From: Diabrotica undecimpunctata
Taxonomy: Eukaryota > Arthropoda > Insecta > Coleoptera > Chrysomelidae
Length of the DNA stretch: 64,000 nt
Assembly (NCBI RefSeq): GCF_040954645.1
Contig: NC_092806.1
Coordinates: 74,960,141-75,024,140 of the forward strand
Reading direction: 5' to 3'
Shown piece after piece: positions 1-10,627 of the stretch. Position 1 is the stretch's first letter. Each line of letters starts with the position of its first letter. The notes under the pieces were generated by a model that saw only the letters and a program-made list of their open reading frames with translations, did no database searches and was not told the DNA's origin. The position numbers and the translations under genes were made by a program.

Positions 1-311
1 CATCTCATTCTTTAGTTATATTATATCTTATTATCTCATTTATCTAAGCTCTTTATGCAAATAATTACTAACAGACTGGGACTTAAGCTAGATTTTCACC
101 AACCACTAGAGCAAGCCGTATTTAGGAGTAGCTTTGGAAGTAATGACCACCTACAAGTAATAAAATTCTTGATAGAAAAAGTTATAGAATACAAGATTAC
201 AACAAACTATTGATATTATTATTTGTAGATTTTAAGAAAGCATTTGACTCAGTCCAGCATAAATCCATGTTAAGAGCTCTTACAGAGAGCAGCATTGACA
301 ACTCTTCTTTG

Positions 312-376
<65 letters not shown>

Positions 377-1060
377 CACAACAGCTGCTGTGAGAATGTA
401 TTATGGCGACACAAACACATTTCCTTTGGAGAAAGGTAGTATTAGGCAACGAGACACCATCTCTCCTTAACTATTCACCGCTTTATTACAGAGTGCTATG
501 AGAAATAATATTATATTATTGCAAAATATTGGAATCAACATAAATAAAGAGTTTCTGAGAAACTTGAGGTTTGCAGACGATATAGTCCTTATTGCAGATC
601 GGGTAGACCATTAATGCCAACTTCTTCAAGACCTTCAGAGCTCTTGTAAAGGAGTTGGTCTTGAAATTAACTTTTCTAAAACACAATACATGACCAACCT
701 TGTACTGGCCAAAAACATTCCAACTAATGGAACGCAAATTGAAAAAGTGTATACCTGAGTCACGAGATTAAATTAGGAAAAGATAATCAAATAACAGAGT
801 TAAACAGGAGAATAGGATTAACATGGGCAGCTTACGGAAAACTGATGGAAGTCTTTAGATTAGAAGTTTCCATGTGCTTAAGAAGGTAGGTCTTTGATCA
901 ATAAATACTCCCAGTCTAATGTATGGAGCAGAAACGTCGACTCCTACCAGATATGTAATTATTAAGATACAAGTGGCACAGAAAGCAATGAGGAGGTCAA
1001 TGTTAAATATATGCAAAAAACACCATGCTCGAAGTGAAGGAGAAAGAATAAACATTACCG
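1..1060 (+). pseudogene. LINE reverse transcriptase remnant
   Basis: This is a degenerate RT domain of a non-LTR retrotransposon. In order, scattered over all three frames, I see an EQA-FRSSFG-like stretch at about 110-150, the palm motif VDFKKAFDSV at about 225-255, FADDIVLIAD at about 572-602, and a thumb/C-terminal stretch with LTWAAYGKL at about 815-845 and a Y-GAET motif at about 920. The RT is broken by a long TA microsatellite at 314-375 and by many stops and frameshifts. The C-terminal style resembles the LINEs at 28712-29092, 44700-45230 and 62480-63543, which I place in or near the RTE/CR1-like group without certainty. The left side runs off the window. Confidence 0.7.
314..375. repeat. 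(TA)n microsatellite
   Basis: About 30 uninterrupted TA units lie inside the RT remnant between its first palm motif and its FADD motif. The flanking coding traces do not depend on it, so it is an expansion or insertion in a dead element. Confidence 0.95.
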
Positions 1061-1149
1061 CAGTATTTACAAGGATAAGGACATGTGGATATAAGTGAGC
1101 AATTAGAAAAACAGATTACTAATCTAAGAACTTATTTTTAGATGAAGGC

Positions 1150-1990
1150 TGAGAAATCTACTCTACATCGCTAAATTTGCGCAGTAGATGACACAACACC
1201 GATCAAACTGAGGGAACCAGAAATGCGTATAAATCATCTAACTAAGGACAAAAAAATGCGCACCTGGAAGGGTAAACCTTTGCATGGGCGAACTCCCAAG
1301 AAACTCAGTGAATACTATGTAGACAATATAGCGTCGAATTATTGGTTGAGATCAGAAAAGATGTTCTCTGAAACAGAAGGTTTATTACTCGCCATTCAGG
1401 ATCAGATTATACCAACACAAATATTGTCAAAGACCCTCAAGTCCAAAGCGGCAAATGCCGATATGGATGTCAAACCCAAGAAACCATCCAACATCTTACC
1501 GAGGGCTGCTAGGTATTTGCTGCAACTGAATATAAGGAACGGCATGATTCAGTACGGAAAATCCTTCATTATGAAATAGCTATCAAACTGGGACTTCTCC
1601 AAACAAATCATCTAATATATTATCAATACGTTCCAGAGAGTATGCATGAGAATGACAACTTAAAGCTATAATGGTACCGCACTGTGCTCACAGACTAAAC
1701 AGTAGCACACAATAGAGCAAATCTCATATTAGTTAATAAACTAACGAGACAAATAACACTAATCGATGTGGCTACACCTAACAACAATAATATGCGTGTT
1801 AAATATAACGAAAGTATCGCCAAGTACAGGGATCTGGTAATTCAAATACGAAGACAATGGATAACGGAATGGACAAATGACAATGAATACAATACCTATT
1901 ATTCTTTCTATTAGTGCAGTCACTCCAAAGAACCTCTTAGAAAATATTAAAAAGCTGGTTCTGAATGAATATATGTATATATATGTATAA
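1150..1990 (+). pseudogene. LINE C-terminal region with endonuclease-like motif
   Basis: An open stretch at 1223-1579 carries KPLHGR, VDNIAS-WL and ETEGLLLAIQDQ. Downstream in shifting frames come HNRANLIL, TLIDVATPN and a PIILS-SAVTPKNLLENI ending near 1970. I recognise this as the C-terminal part of insect LINE polyproteins whose (R)PD...IDV core resembles the restriction-like endonuclease of R2/R4/NeSL-type LINEs. This assignment is from memory of the family. The zinc-knuckle region that should lie between the two halves is missing or decayed. At its 5' side it abuts the RT remnant of a different LINE type. Confidence 0.5.
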
Positions 1991-2199
1991 GACCATGTAA
2001 AAAGCTGGACTACTCTTAACGCCTAGATGTGTACGAAAATTTTTAGGAGATACGGCATACCAAGTCACCTAGGGCTCGATAACACTGAAAGAGTCCCACC
2101 AGAGCTCAATCCTTTTGATACCGTAGGTATTTGGGATGAGTGAATTTTGACCTTAGAGGGAGTGAGAACCCAATGGCTAAATCTGAATAATTATAACAA

Positions 2200-2603
2200 A
2201 AACAACAATCACAAGTGAGCCAAATAACAACAAGAGCATCACACGCTGACTCAAGCGGGACGACCGACATAGCGCATGAAATGGACTGGGTCCATGAATA
2301 AATATTTTGCACTTTTACTATAAGATGACAAACCTCGGTTAAGAAACGATTGACTATCAACAGTATCTATGCAGAATTTTGCAGGAAATACACAAAAATT
2401 CAAGTATCTGTTCAGCGAATAGCAGATCAATATCAGAAAATCAGAAATTATCAGAAACAATCATCCCAGAGACTAGACGCAATACCACCAGAAGCGGAGT
2501 CGAATGGAAGATTCATAATGAAGAGGTAGTAGGGGATCAAGTCCCTAATGAAATATATGAGCAGATTCTTGAGCTTGCCATAATTCAGTTGTTTCAATTT
2601 TGA
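2200..2603 (+). pseudogene. LINE N-terminal region (SANT/Myb-like), same style as the preceding C-terminus
   Basis: The translation contains MDWVHE, KKRLTINSIYAEFCRKY, VQRIADQYQKIRN and, after a frameshift, IIPETR. This matches the N-terminal domain that precedes the RT in the LINEs whose C-terminus is seen at 1150-1990. It lies 3' of that C-terminus on the same strand, so an end is followed by a start. An open stretch at 2379-2603 covers part of it. After about 2600 coding signal stops. Confidence 0.45.
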
Positions 2604-3829
2604 CCGCCTGACAGTGGATGGAAATCAATATACAACCAAGGATACGCGCTAAAAGCCAATATTTAAACAAAAAAATATTCGCATGCGTTTATTAATACAA
2701 TAAAACTTCATCAATTAAAACAAAAGTTAATTTTTGAAATTTATAGTCTTTTATATATTAGTATTTACAAATAGAAAGTTTCGATATACTCCCATTATTT
2801 ATAATTATTCTTTTTTTTATTAATAAAAGAAGTCTGTAATATTAAGTTTATTTAAACTATTAATACTGACAGGTGGGAAGTTTTGTGTTATAATATGTTT
2901 TTGACAATGAATCTATCAAAATATTTCCGAGCTGAGCGTACGGAATATAACTAACTAACTATAATTGATATATAGTTTTTTATTCACATATAACTGCATA
3001 TTGCTTTCATTTGTCAAGTTGTTTAAGATGCATGTTTCCCATGAGCGGCCACGCGAAACATTCATGTCACATTATTTTCGTTAACCTGTTATGCTATCAA
3101 ACTTTACTCGAATCAAAGTATGACATAATGTATTCACAAATGATTCCATTTTATAGATGATATTATAGGAATAAATGTACAATCATGTCGTCTATTATAC
3201 ACTCCCTTGAAATAAATGCGCATTAAAATAAATTTAATCATCTTTGTCTCTGACAATTACGGGATAATTATACAGTAAAATACCGACTTTAAAATACTGT
3301 GAGGTGTAATAACTTTAATGTGTTTATTTCCTCTAAATTTATCATAAAACAAAGTATAAATTAAATTCTTTTATAAAATGATAATAAATGTACACTCATT
3401 TATGTGAACATATCCAATTATTGCTACACAATTTATTACACAGGTATTTTTATGCTAACTAGTTATAATAATTGTAAATTACCATATTGATAATTCCATA
3501 ACGTAAACAGGTAATCTTACTAATTTGAATATAATAGCACAAATAAGAAGGTTCATATAGAAGAAAAAATATTTTAATAAAATAACAAAACAATAAATAG
3601 GAAACAGTTAAGTTTATTGATTAATATATGAAGACATCACGGAAGAAAAGGGAAATGTCAGATTCTTTTTAAACAATATACTGTGGTACAGGGAAGAAAG
3701 GTAGAATGTGTATTGTCGTGAGAACATACTTCCCATTTGGTTTACTAAAAACGTTTAGTTTTCGAGTAGCCTTCGTTAAATGAAGTACGTCTTATTGTGC
3801 TCGAAAATAACGGACACTGAAAGAGAGGA
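2604..3829. other. AT-rich interval, nothing recognised
   Basis: I see no coding signal, RNA gene or clear repeat here on either strand. The interval ends at the 5-bp target duplication of the first BEL/Pao element. Confidence 0.6.
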
Positions 3830-3834
3830 TACGG

Positions 3835-4297
3835 TGTTTTGTATAAAACTTAAGAGGTCGCTGGTTAAATGATAATAGATAAATAATTATAAAGATAAAA
3901 ATGTAATATTTTGTTTGTGAATAAATTAGCGACAAATAGCAAACACAACTGTAAATAAATTAAGAAATCAACTGGTCTTACTCATTATTGATGTTTGTAC
4001 AAAGAATATAGACTTACCCTTTGAAATATTGGAGTCGTTGCCAAGGAAATCTCGTTGGTACCGCGTCGGGGCGCCCGCCGACGCTCGATGGCAAGAACCT
4101 ATCACACACTAGGTCCGTTTGGTTCGCTGTCTTGAGATAAAGTGTCGAGATTGCAGGTCAGAAAAGAACATTTTGACCGTTGGGTGGAAGAGGGTACATC
4201 AATAAATCACCCTATTGTATTATGATTTTGAATGCGATAATTTAAGTTAATTGAGACCGTAATACGAAACCGTACACTTGAATATAAAAGAGAAGTC
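3835..4297 (-). repeat. 3' LTR of BEL/Pao element, part 1 (distal to LINE insert)
   Basis: Nearly identical to 12296-12778. The main difference is a 20-bp stretch present in the right copy after CGTACACTTG and absent here. The LTR terminus on this side is TGTTTTGTATAAAAC on the plus strand. It is interrupted at 4297/4298 by the I/Nimb-like LINE. Confidence 0.9.
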
Positions 4298-4384
4298 TCA
4301 GTTGAATTCCAAAAAGTCACTCAAAATGAAATCAGAAATATACTTTCTTGTTTATCAGACAACGATAGTGATGGGGAATCATAG
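4298..4384 (+). pseudogene. ORF1 (gag-like) C-terminal stub of the LINE
   Basis: From the 5' truncation point a frame runs open to a TAG at 4382-4384 and ends in the acidic sequence SDNDSDGES. Its stop overlaps the ATG of ORF2 (4371) by 14 nt, the ORF1/ORF2 arrangement common in I-clade elements. The rest of ORF1 was lost by 5' truncation. Confidence 0.55.
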
Positions 4385-7052
4385 AACACTTAATATTCTT
4401 CAGTGGAACTGCCAATCTATTATAAAACAAAAGACTAATTTGCTTAATTTTCTAGAAAGTCATACAATTGATGTCATTCTTCTGAACGAAACTTGGTTGT
4501 CACAAAATAAAAATTTATATATTAAAGGTTTTAATAATGTTAGAGTTGATCGACGTGATGGCTATGGAGGCGTTGCTGTTTTAGTTGCAAACAACATTTC
4601 CTTTTCAGATATAAAATTCAAAACAAATTATAATCCAAATATAGAGGTTTGCGGTGTTTTTCTAGAACAAGTTAAATTATCAATAGTATGTGTTTACAAA
4701 CCTCCTAAAATATATGTCTCATCCAAAGATTGGGAAAATTTATTTGGACAAATTAAAGGCAGAGTTTTAATTGGGGGCGACTTTAATAGTCATCACTGTA
4801 GGTGGGGTTCCATACAGGATAGTGCACAAGGTAATATTTTAGCTGACGCTTTAGACAATACTAATCTAATTTTACTCAATGACGGAAGACCAACCAAAAT
4901 ATCCAGACCAAACGAACGTCCTTCAATGATAGACTTAACATTAGTATCTCCTCATTTAACAGGCTTTACTACCTGGAATCCTCTAAATGACTCACTAGGT
5001 ACAATCCACATCCCTATCCAAATCACCCTAGATTTGAAATATTCCCCAAGAACAATCCATACCTCCACAAAATGGAAAGAGTCTTCAGCGAACTGGTCTA
5101 TATTTGAAAATTACTTAGAAAAATGCCTTCTAGATACTCATTCTATAGATGTTACATCTTTGGAAATGTTTAATAACTTAATAAAAACAATTAGCGAAGC
5201 TGCAGACTCTGCTATGATTACTCAAAAATCATTTCAACCAAAATCCGGTCTTCCCGTATGGTGGGACGACGAATGTAAAAATTTAATATCGTGTCGAAAA
5301 AAAGCTTTTCGAGAGTATAATATTGTCTCAAATCTTGAAAATTATCTAAAATTTAAACACATCCAAGCCAAATGCAAAGTTGTTTTTATGAAAAAACAAA
5401 AAACATCTTGGATCAACTTTGTAAATACTATCAATAAAAATACACCGCTCAACAAAATATGGAAATTTGTTAATAAAATGGCTAACAAAAATTATCATTC
5501 AAAGACACAACCAATTTCAACAGAGCTAATAGAAGAGTTACTTGACAAGTTCGCTCCACCATACGTTCAAGACCAATTAAAACACGTATCAATATGCAAT
5601 TCCAGTAAATTTAAATTACTAGAAAATCCAATAAACATCCAAGAACTGGATGCAGCTATTAAAATATCAAAATCTACTGCGCCCGGGAAAGATTATATTA
5701 CTTATTCCATAATTAACCACCTTCCCGATAAGGCAAAAAATCATTTATTAAAAATATTTAATGATTGGCTTTTGAAAGGAAATTACATTGACAAAATGAA
5801 AGAAACAATTATATGTCTTTTTATCAAACCCAACAAAGACAAAACTCTCTCATCGTCTTATCGACCCATTTCTCTATTGTCTTGTATAACAAAAACTTTC
5901 GAAAGAATTATTAAAAATCGTCTTAACTGGACAGTCGAACACTATAATCTTTTGCCAAGCACTCAATACGGATTTCGATCTGGTCTGGGAACACTAGATG
6001 CAATAAGTCACTTAACAACAGATATCCAACTAAATTTTTCAAAAAATAAATATTTAGCATGTTTCTTTCTAGACCTTAAAGGCGCTTACGACTGTGTTAA
6101 TTTAACAGTAATGCATTCAAAGTTATGCAAACTGGGGTTTTCCACAAATTTATCCGCTAATATAGTTAATCTTTTTAGCAACCGAACTTTATATATCAGA
6201 GACCATAGTAATCAGTTATATGGTCCACGAATAACTCATACAGGATTACCACAGGGGTCTGTATTAAGCCCAATTCTCTTCAACATATTTTCGGCAAGTA
6301 TACACGACATTTTTGTTGATTCCATAAAATGTATACAGTACGCCGATGATATATGTATTTACTCCGTCCGTGATTCATATGACGATTGTGTAGAGGTCCT
6401 GGAACACATCATGAAACTAGTAGATAATTGGACTAAAGACCACGAACTTACTATATCCCCAGAAAAATCTGCCATTATGATATTTACAAGACATAGGTTA
6501 CGTACGCCTGATAGTCTACACCTGTCAGGATATGATATACCCGTTGTCACTGAATATAAATATCTTGGTATAATCCTAGACCCCAAATTACTATGGTCTA
6601 AACATGTCCAATATGTAAAAAAAAGATGTGAGAAAGGCATTAATCTTCTTAAATGTGTCACTTGCAGAAAATGGGGTGCTGATCCCAAAGTTGCATTGAT
6701 GTTTTACAGGACCTACGTGCGATCAATTTTGGATTACGGATGTGTGTTATACGGATCAGCAAGCAAAACACATTTACTAAAAATAGATCGTATTCAGTTT
6801 AAAAGTTTGAGATTAACTTTGGGTGCTATGAAATCAACACCATGCCCCCTGTTACTTGCTGAAAGTAATGAAATGCCATTAGAATATCGTAGAAATTTAT
6901 TAGCAACAAAATATGTATTAAAATTAAGGGCTAGAACAAGTGGCCTACTAAGTATGCTGTATGAGTTATCCATTCAAAATCTAGTAAACAATTATTGGAG
7001 AATAAAAAATTCACCACCATTAGCAGATGCCTTTCTGGAAACACAATCTTAA
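4371..7052 (+). CDS. LINE ORF2: AP-endonuclease and reverse transcriptase
   Basis: It encodes the enzyme that nicks target DNA and copies the LINE RNA there (target-primed reverse transcription). I chose the ATG at 4371, which overlaps the ORF1 stop and puts the endonuclease motif LNILQWNC at residue 7. The frame is open upstream only because of 5' truncation. The endonuclease shows NETW, GGDFN (D137) and a SMIDLTLVS stretch. RT motifs follow: APGKDYI, YRPISLLS, GFRSG, FFLDLKGAYDCV, GLPQGSVLSPILF and the catalytic YADD at about 657-660. The frame is uninterrupted for 893 codons, so the copy is young. It ends in a TAA just before an A7 run, where the RNase H frame takes over. Confidence 0.85.
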   Translation: MGNHRTLNILQWNCQSIIKQKTNLLNFLESHTIDVILLNETWLSQNKNLYIKGFNNVRVDRRDGYGGVAVLVANNISFSDIKFKTNYNPNIEVCGVFLEQVKLSIVCVYKPPKIYVSSKDWENLFGQIKGRVLIGGDFNSHHCRWGSIQDSAQGNILADALDNTNLILLNDGRPTKISRPNERPSMIDLTLVSPHLTGFTTWNPLNDSLGTIHIPIQITLDLKYSPRTIHTSTKWKESSANWSIFENYLEKCLLDTHSIDVTSLEMFNNLIKTISEAADSAMITQKSFQPKSGLPVWWDDECKNLISCRKKAFREYNIVSNLENYLKFKHIQAKCKVVFMKKQKTSWINFVNTINKNTPLNKIWKFVNKMANKNYHSKTQPISTELIEELLDKFAPPYVQDQLKHVSICNSSKFKLLENPINIQELDAAIKISKSTAPGKDYITYSIINHLPDKAKNHLLKIFNDWLLKGNYIDKMKETIICLFIKPNKDKTLSSSYRPISLLSCITKTFERIIKNRLNWTVEHYNLLPSTQYGFRSGLGTLDAISHLTTDIQLNFSKNKYLACFFLDLKGAYDCVNLTVMHSKLCKLGFSTNLSANIVNLFSNRTLYIRDHSNQLYGPRITHTGLPQGSVLSPILFNIFSASIHDIFVDSIKCIQYADDICIYSVRDSYDDCVEVLEHIMKLVDNWTKDHELTISPEKSAIMIFTRHRLRTPDSLHLSGYDIPVVTEYKYLGIILDPKLLWSKHVQYVKKRCEKGINLLKCVTCRKWGADPKVALMFYRTYVRSILDYGCVLYGSASKTHLLKIDRIQFKSLRLTLGAMKSTPCPLLLAESNEMPLEYRRNLLATKYVLKLRARTSGLLSMLYELSIQNLVNNYWRIKNSPPLADAFLETQS

Positions 7053-8008
7053 AAAAATTAAATATTATATTTCCGAAATATTCAGATTCACATCAAATAA
7101 ATAACAAGCTGTTGAACTCCATATTGAGTGAATATACTAATGAAACTATAATTTACACAGATGGTTCTAAACTGAACGATGGGAAAGTAGGGTCTGCAGT
7201 GTATATTCCTTCCAAAAACAAATCACTTAAAATAAAGCTTCCTCCACATTGCTCTATTTACACTGCAGAAGCGGTAGCTATTAGGAAAGCTCTGGATTGG
7301 CTAGAGCACGCAAATTTGCAAGATGCTGTGATCATCTCAGACTCTAAGTCAATTCTTAGTGGACTTAATAATACTGAGCTAAACCATAAAACATGTGAGC
7401 TGATATGTGACATTAAACAAAAAATGAGAAACAAAGATATAACATTTATTTGGGCAAAAAGTCACTCCGGGATAAAAGGTAATGAAATAGTAGACGAGCT
7501 CGCTAAGGATTCTACTCATTCAGGTATACAAGAACATATTTACACAGTATCAGACCTAATCAATTTTTATACTAAAAAAATAAATTTTAACTGGCAAGAC
7601 AGATGGAAAATATTGGCGAATACTTCAAATAATCATTATTACAAGATCCATCCTACGTTACCATCCCTAACAGAATTACCACACATATTCCATTATAATA
7701 TATCTAAACGATCAGCAGCAACTATCACAAGATTAAAAACTGGTCACGGTGCTGTTCCTGCTCCCCTGGCTAGATTAAACATTATAGAATCAGGAAAGTG
7801 TTTATGCGATAATATTTCCCAGTGTGATGTTAATCACATCCTGTTTGGATGTATTAAAAATAAAGCACTCTCATCTACGTTTTATGAAAACCTAGTTAAA
7901 AGTAATGTGCAACTTCCAGTAAACATAACCCACCTACTGTCATTGAATCAGAAATCTATATACGAACTCATATGTAATCACTTATATGCATCCGGATATA
8001 TAATATAA
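6995..8008 (+). CDS. LINE RNase H domain and C-terminal tail (frameshifted part of ORF2)
   Basis: RNase H removes the RNA strand after reverse transcription. The domain shows YTDGSK, TAEAVAIRKAL, ISDSKS and W-KSHSGIKGNEIVDELAK, which together include the acidic catalytic residues. A cysteine-bearing tail (GKCLCDNISQCDVNHILFGC) follows. The open frame overlaps the RT frame in the -1 direction. Its nominal start is a TTG, so it is not a separate gene with a good start. The simplest reading is a one-base indel near 7040-7055 in what was one ORF2. I found no usable slippery heptamer ahead of the ORF2 stop. Confidence 0.8.
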   Translation: MENKKFTTISRCLSGNTILKKLNIIFPKYSDSHQINNKLLNSILSEYTNETIIYTDGSKLNDGKVGSAVYIPSKNKSLKIKLPPHCSIYTAEAVAIRKALDWLEHANLQDAVIISDSKSILSGLNNTELNHKTCELICDIKQKMRNKDITFIWAKSHSGIKGNEIVDELAKDSTHSGIQEHIYTVSDLINFYTKKINFNWQDRWKILANTSNNHYYKIHPTLPSLTELPHIFHYNISKRSAATITRLKTGHGAVPAPLARLNIIESGKCLCDNISQCDVNHILFGCIKNKALSSTFYENLVKSNVQLPVNITHLLSLNQKSIYELICNHLYASGYII

Positions 8009-8097
8009 ATTTAGTACAATCAAGTTTTTAATTGATAAACATAACATAAATCATTTAAAAATCTGTGGCAAAAGGACTGGTTTCCATGCCAAACACA

Positions 8098-8116
8098 CTA
8101 TCATCATCATCATCAT
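8098..8116 (+). repeat. (TCA)n 3' tail of the LINE
   Basis: Five or so TCA units end the LINE, and the LTR sequence ATGAGACAAC resumes directly. Trinucleotide tails are typical of I-clade LINEs. Confidence 0.8.
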
Positions 8117-8267
8117 GAGACAACCAGTTTAGCAATTTTACAGGAAGCAATATATTTTACGAAAGTCGTTAGAATACATAGCATTGAATTAGACCACATT
8201 ACAGTACCGTAACAGACAAATATTAAATGTAAAAATAAGAAATAAATAGTATATACTTTCCCAAACA
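8115..8267 (-). repeat. 3' LTR of BEL/Pao element, part 2
   Basis: Continuation of the split LTR, matching 12806-12958 with few substitutions. It ends in CCCAAACA on the plus strand. On the element's own strand the LTR therefore starts TGTTTGGG. Confidence 0.9.
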
Positions 8268-8282
8268 TTTTCCCGCGCCAAA
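8268..8282 (-). promoter_or_regulatory. Polypurine tract of the BEL/Pao element
   Basis: On the minus strand the bases next to the 3' LTR read GGCGCGGGAAAA and run straight into TGTTTGGG. A purine-rich block abutting the LTR is where plus-strand DNA synthesis starts in LTR retroelements. The same block is repeated at 12959-12973 beside the right LTR copy. Confidence 0.6.
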
Positions 8283-8997
8283 AACGAATGTTTTTAAGAA
8301 AAGCTGAAAATATAAGTGTAAAGAATAGACATGAAAGATCGATATACTAATAAAGAACTAAGTAAGAATAACATATGAATTGACAAATAAGCGGCGGTCA
8401 TATTTTGACCACAGAACATTGTTGGATGTCATCTAACCCTGTGCTCAGATTAACAACGCGTACAATGTCATCAATTAGAAAGGAACAGCGTCGAATCAGT
8501 AGAATTTTTCGACCGACTAAACTAGAAAGACTGTGTCATACACAATACCGTTGGCCCCTTTACCTATAAGAATTCCGTGGGGTGCGAAAAGACAAGAAGA
8601 AGAATAGCGTCGAAATTTCGGCGTGGTGTCCCATTTCAAGTCTTCAATGACAGCCAGGAAGTAATATTTCGACGAGTTCCACGGTAGGAAAATGCCAGTT
8701 TGGTGAAAATTTTAATAATTGTGCCAGTGATAAAACACGACTAACACAATCAGAGAGGTGTTGATTAGAAGGCATTTGATGCCGAGTAAAGTGTGGTATC
8801 AGTTCTTGTATGTGTTTAATACGATTGCCAATTTGGGGTAGAAAAATTAGTCAAGAGAGCGCAATCGTCGATATCGGAATCGAAATATCGGAAGATCGGA
8901 CGAACAACCCTTTGACAAAAGTGACTAGATCAGCCAGCATTATGGCTGCCAGGAGTTCCAATCTTGTCGAGACAGGGCGAGCATGAAAATTGGACTA
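8283..8997 (-). pseudogene. BEL/Pao 3' internal region, decayed
   Basis: No open frame survives. In broken minus-strand frames near 8480-8530 there are weak traces that could be the end of pol after the integrase (GRKILLIRR), too short to be sure. The terminal 165 bp (8268-8432) recur at 12959-13122. Two diverged copies of a block with GACAAAAGTGACTAGAT lie at 8916 and 9004. Confidence 0.35.
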
Positions 8998-9000
8998 GAC

Positions 9001-9225
9001 TCATTGACAAAAGTGACTAGATCCGTCAGCAGTATAGCTGCCAAGAGCTCCGATCTCGCGATAGATGTTCCTGTATAGAAATAACACCAGAAATGTAACA
9101 CATACAAGTACAGAGGTCAGATGTATCTGTTCAGATGTTTCATCATCCCAGGATACATTGAAGTACCACAACGGTTTTAGAACACGTTTGACTTGCAAAA
9201 AGACATGGAAAATGAATAAAAACAA
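9001..9225 (-). pseudogene. BEL/Pao RT-RNase H linker remnant
   Basis: A short minus-strand frame contains LWYFNVSWDDE, like the LW...WDDP stretch after the RT thumb in BEL/Pao pol, followed by ELGALG/TADG-like residues. The match is short. It is supported by its position downstream of the RT remnant at 9804-10627 on the same strand, in the expected order. Confidence 0.4.
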
Positions 9226-9442
9226 GAGGATAGCAACAAAAATACGACTGATTTACAAACGAATGGCCCGCTTTGTGAACGGTTTGTCAAAGGGACAAGA
9301 AGAATGAGAAAAGAAATCAGTCGTAGGATTCCATTTTAGGCCCAGTACCGTCAAAATGAAAGGTTCCTCTTTGTCAACGAACAACATGTCGAAATGCGTA
9401 AGCCAAAGCCTGAAAATAATTAAAGATGGTTGCTGACCTTGT

Positions 9443-9735
9443 CGATTTGTCTAGCGAAAAACCATCGAGCTTTAAAAGCTAAGCGAGTGCTCACTGCAGA
9501 AGGTGAGTAGTATCAAAGAGAATCACTTGTAGCGTGATTCTGACGTCGAGATGGCTGCTGGCCCACTGCCTAGCGGAAAACCATTGTATCGTGCTTTAAA
9601 AGCTAAGCAAGTTCTCACTGCAGACGGTGAGTAGATCAAAGAGAATCACTCGTAGCGTGATTCTGACGTAAGTCTGTCGAGATGGGTGCTGGCCCACTGC
9701 CTAGCGGAAAACCATCGAGCATTAAAAACTAAGCG
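9443..9735. repeat. Tandem minisatellite, about 120-bp unit, 2.5 copies
   Basis: Three starts of the block GCTGGCCCACTGCCTAGCGG-AAAACCAT (the first diverged, GCTGACCTTG) recur at about 9431, 9551 and 9681, separated by GTGAGTAG-ATCAAAGAGAATCAC and CGTAGCGTGATTCTGACGT. It sits inside the dead pol region of the first BEL/Pao element. Confidence 0.8.
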
Positions 9736-9803
9736 TTACTCTTGTAGAGTTTATAAGCGAAATAAAACGAAGAAGTACTGTTGGTAACGATACGTAGCAA
9801 AAA

Positions 9804-10627
9804 CTATTGGAGAGATTTAAAAAGTCCGATCTCCAGAGAACCCCTTTTATAGTTCCAAAATTCCTCATTTACTTTAATTTGCCGATACGTTTGCTTTATA
9901 TCGCAAATAAAACAACAACGAAGATATCGAAAATTAAGTAAAGAACGAGATGCCCTTTTAGGACCGGTATGAAAGGCGTCGATTAGCGACACACCTTGAA
10001 CGTCATATAGATTGGCGTCGAAGCTAGTACGAATTTTGGATAGAAGAAGCGAAATAAAATTTTTTTTTTTGAAAACTGTGTGAGAGTTGTAAGAAATAAT
10101 CGATTTAAAATCGGATTCAGAACCGACATCATATGTTGAGAAGTAACAAAATCTTCCATGAATGCAACATATGTCTCTTTGAGATTCGGAAGTTTCCTGA
10201 GGCGAAGCCTCTAGCATACAAAATGCTTGCTCTAGCATACAAAATGAAGATATGCATAAGAATAAAGAATAAGTAGCGAATATAAACAAGAGAAAAAGAT
10301 AAATAAAGAGGATTAGGTTGTAGAAACGGTGGAATAACAGAAAATCGGCTTGTTAATTTTCAAAAAATCAACAACTGAGAAATATCCTTCACGAGCTTCG
10401 TCGTGTTGGGACAAAACTAACAGGTGCCTACTCTTTTCGACTTCCCAAAACCTTTGTAGAAAATATCTATGTTTGTATACATAGAAGTAACGAAAGATGT
10501 GAAATAAAATATAGAATGAGTCGTAGAGACTGGCCCTTATAGAACATAATTGAAAATGATTTCTAAGACCACAGGATGATTTGGTTCGCCAAGAATTTTG
10601 ACCAAAATTTACGAAACGAAAAACCAA
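9804..10627 (-). pseudogene. BEL/Pao pol remnant: pre-RT linker and RT N-terminal half
   Basis: Two adjoining minus-strand frames preserve the BEL/Pao pattern. The upstream one (10627-10313) has LQRFWEVE followed by LVLSQHDEA, the linker ahead of the RT. The downstream one (10289-9804) has KIRTSFDA, VSLIDAFHTGPK, LLNFRY and CDIKQTYRQIKV, which align with the FDAS, LND-L--GP, LLRFR and ADI-KMYRQI motifs of this superfamily. The catalytic YVDD region is not recognisable. Frameshifts and stops show it is dead. It decides both the superfamily and the orientation of the element at 3830-13196. Confidence 0.65.

Larger units (their letters stand above)
4298..8114 (+). mobile_element. 5'-truncated I/Nimb-like LINE inserted in the LTR
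   Basis: The insertion is defined by comparing the split LTR with its intact partner at 12296-12958. The element keeps the last codons of ORF1, a complete ORF2 with AP-endonuclease and RT, an RNase H part in a shifted frame, a short 3' UTR and a (TCA)n tail. EN-RT-RNase H order and a trinucleotide-repeat tail fit the I clade (I/Nimb). Instead of a target duplication, 27 bp found in the other LTR (12779-12805) are missing at the insertion site. Confidence 0.85.

Noticed and set aside
6995..7060. Programmed -1 frameshift between LINE RT and RNase H
   Set aside because: The RT-frame TAA comes before the A7 run, and no slippery heptamer in the proper phase precedes it. A one-base indel is simpler.
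3835..8431. First guess that the left LTR ends at 8431 (TGTCA), giving 827-bp LTRs
   Set aside because: The target duplication TACGG adjoins CCCAAACA at 13191, and the polypurine tract and primer site fit only the 663-bp LTR ending at 8267 and 12958.
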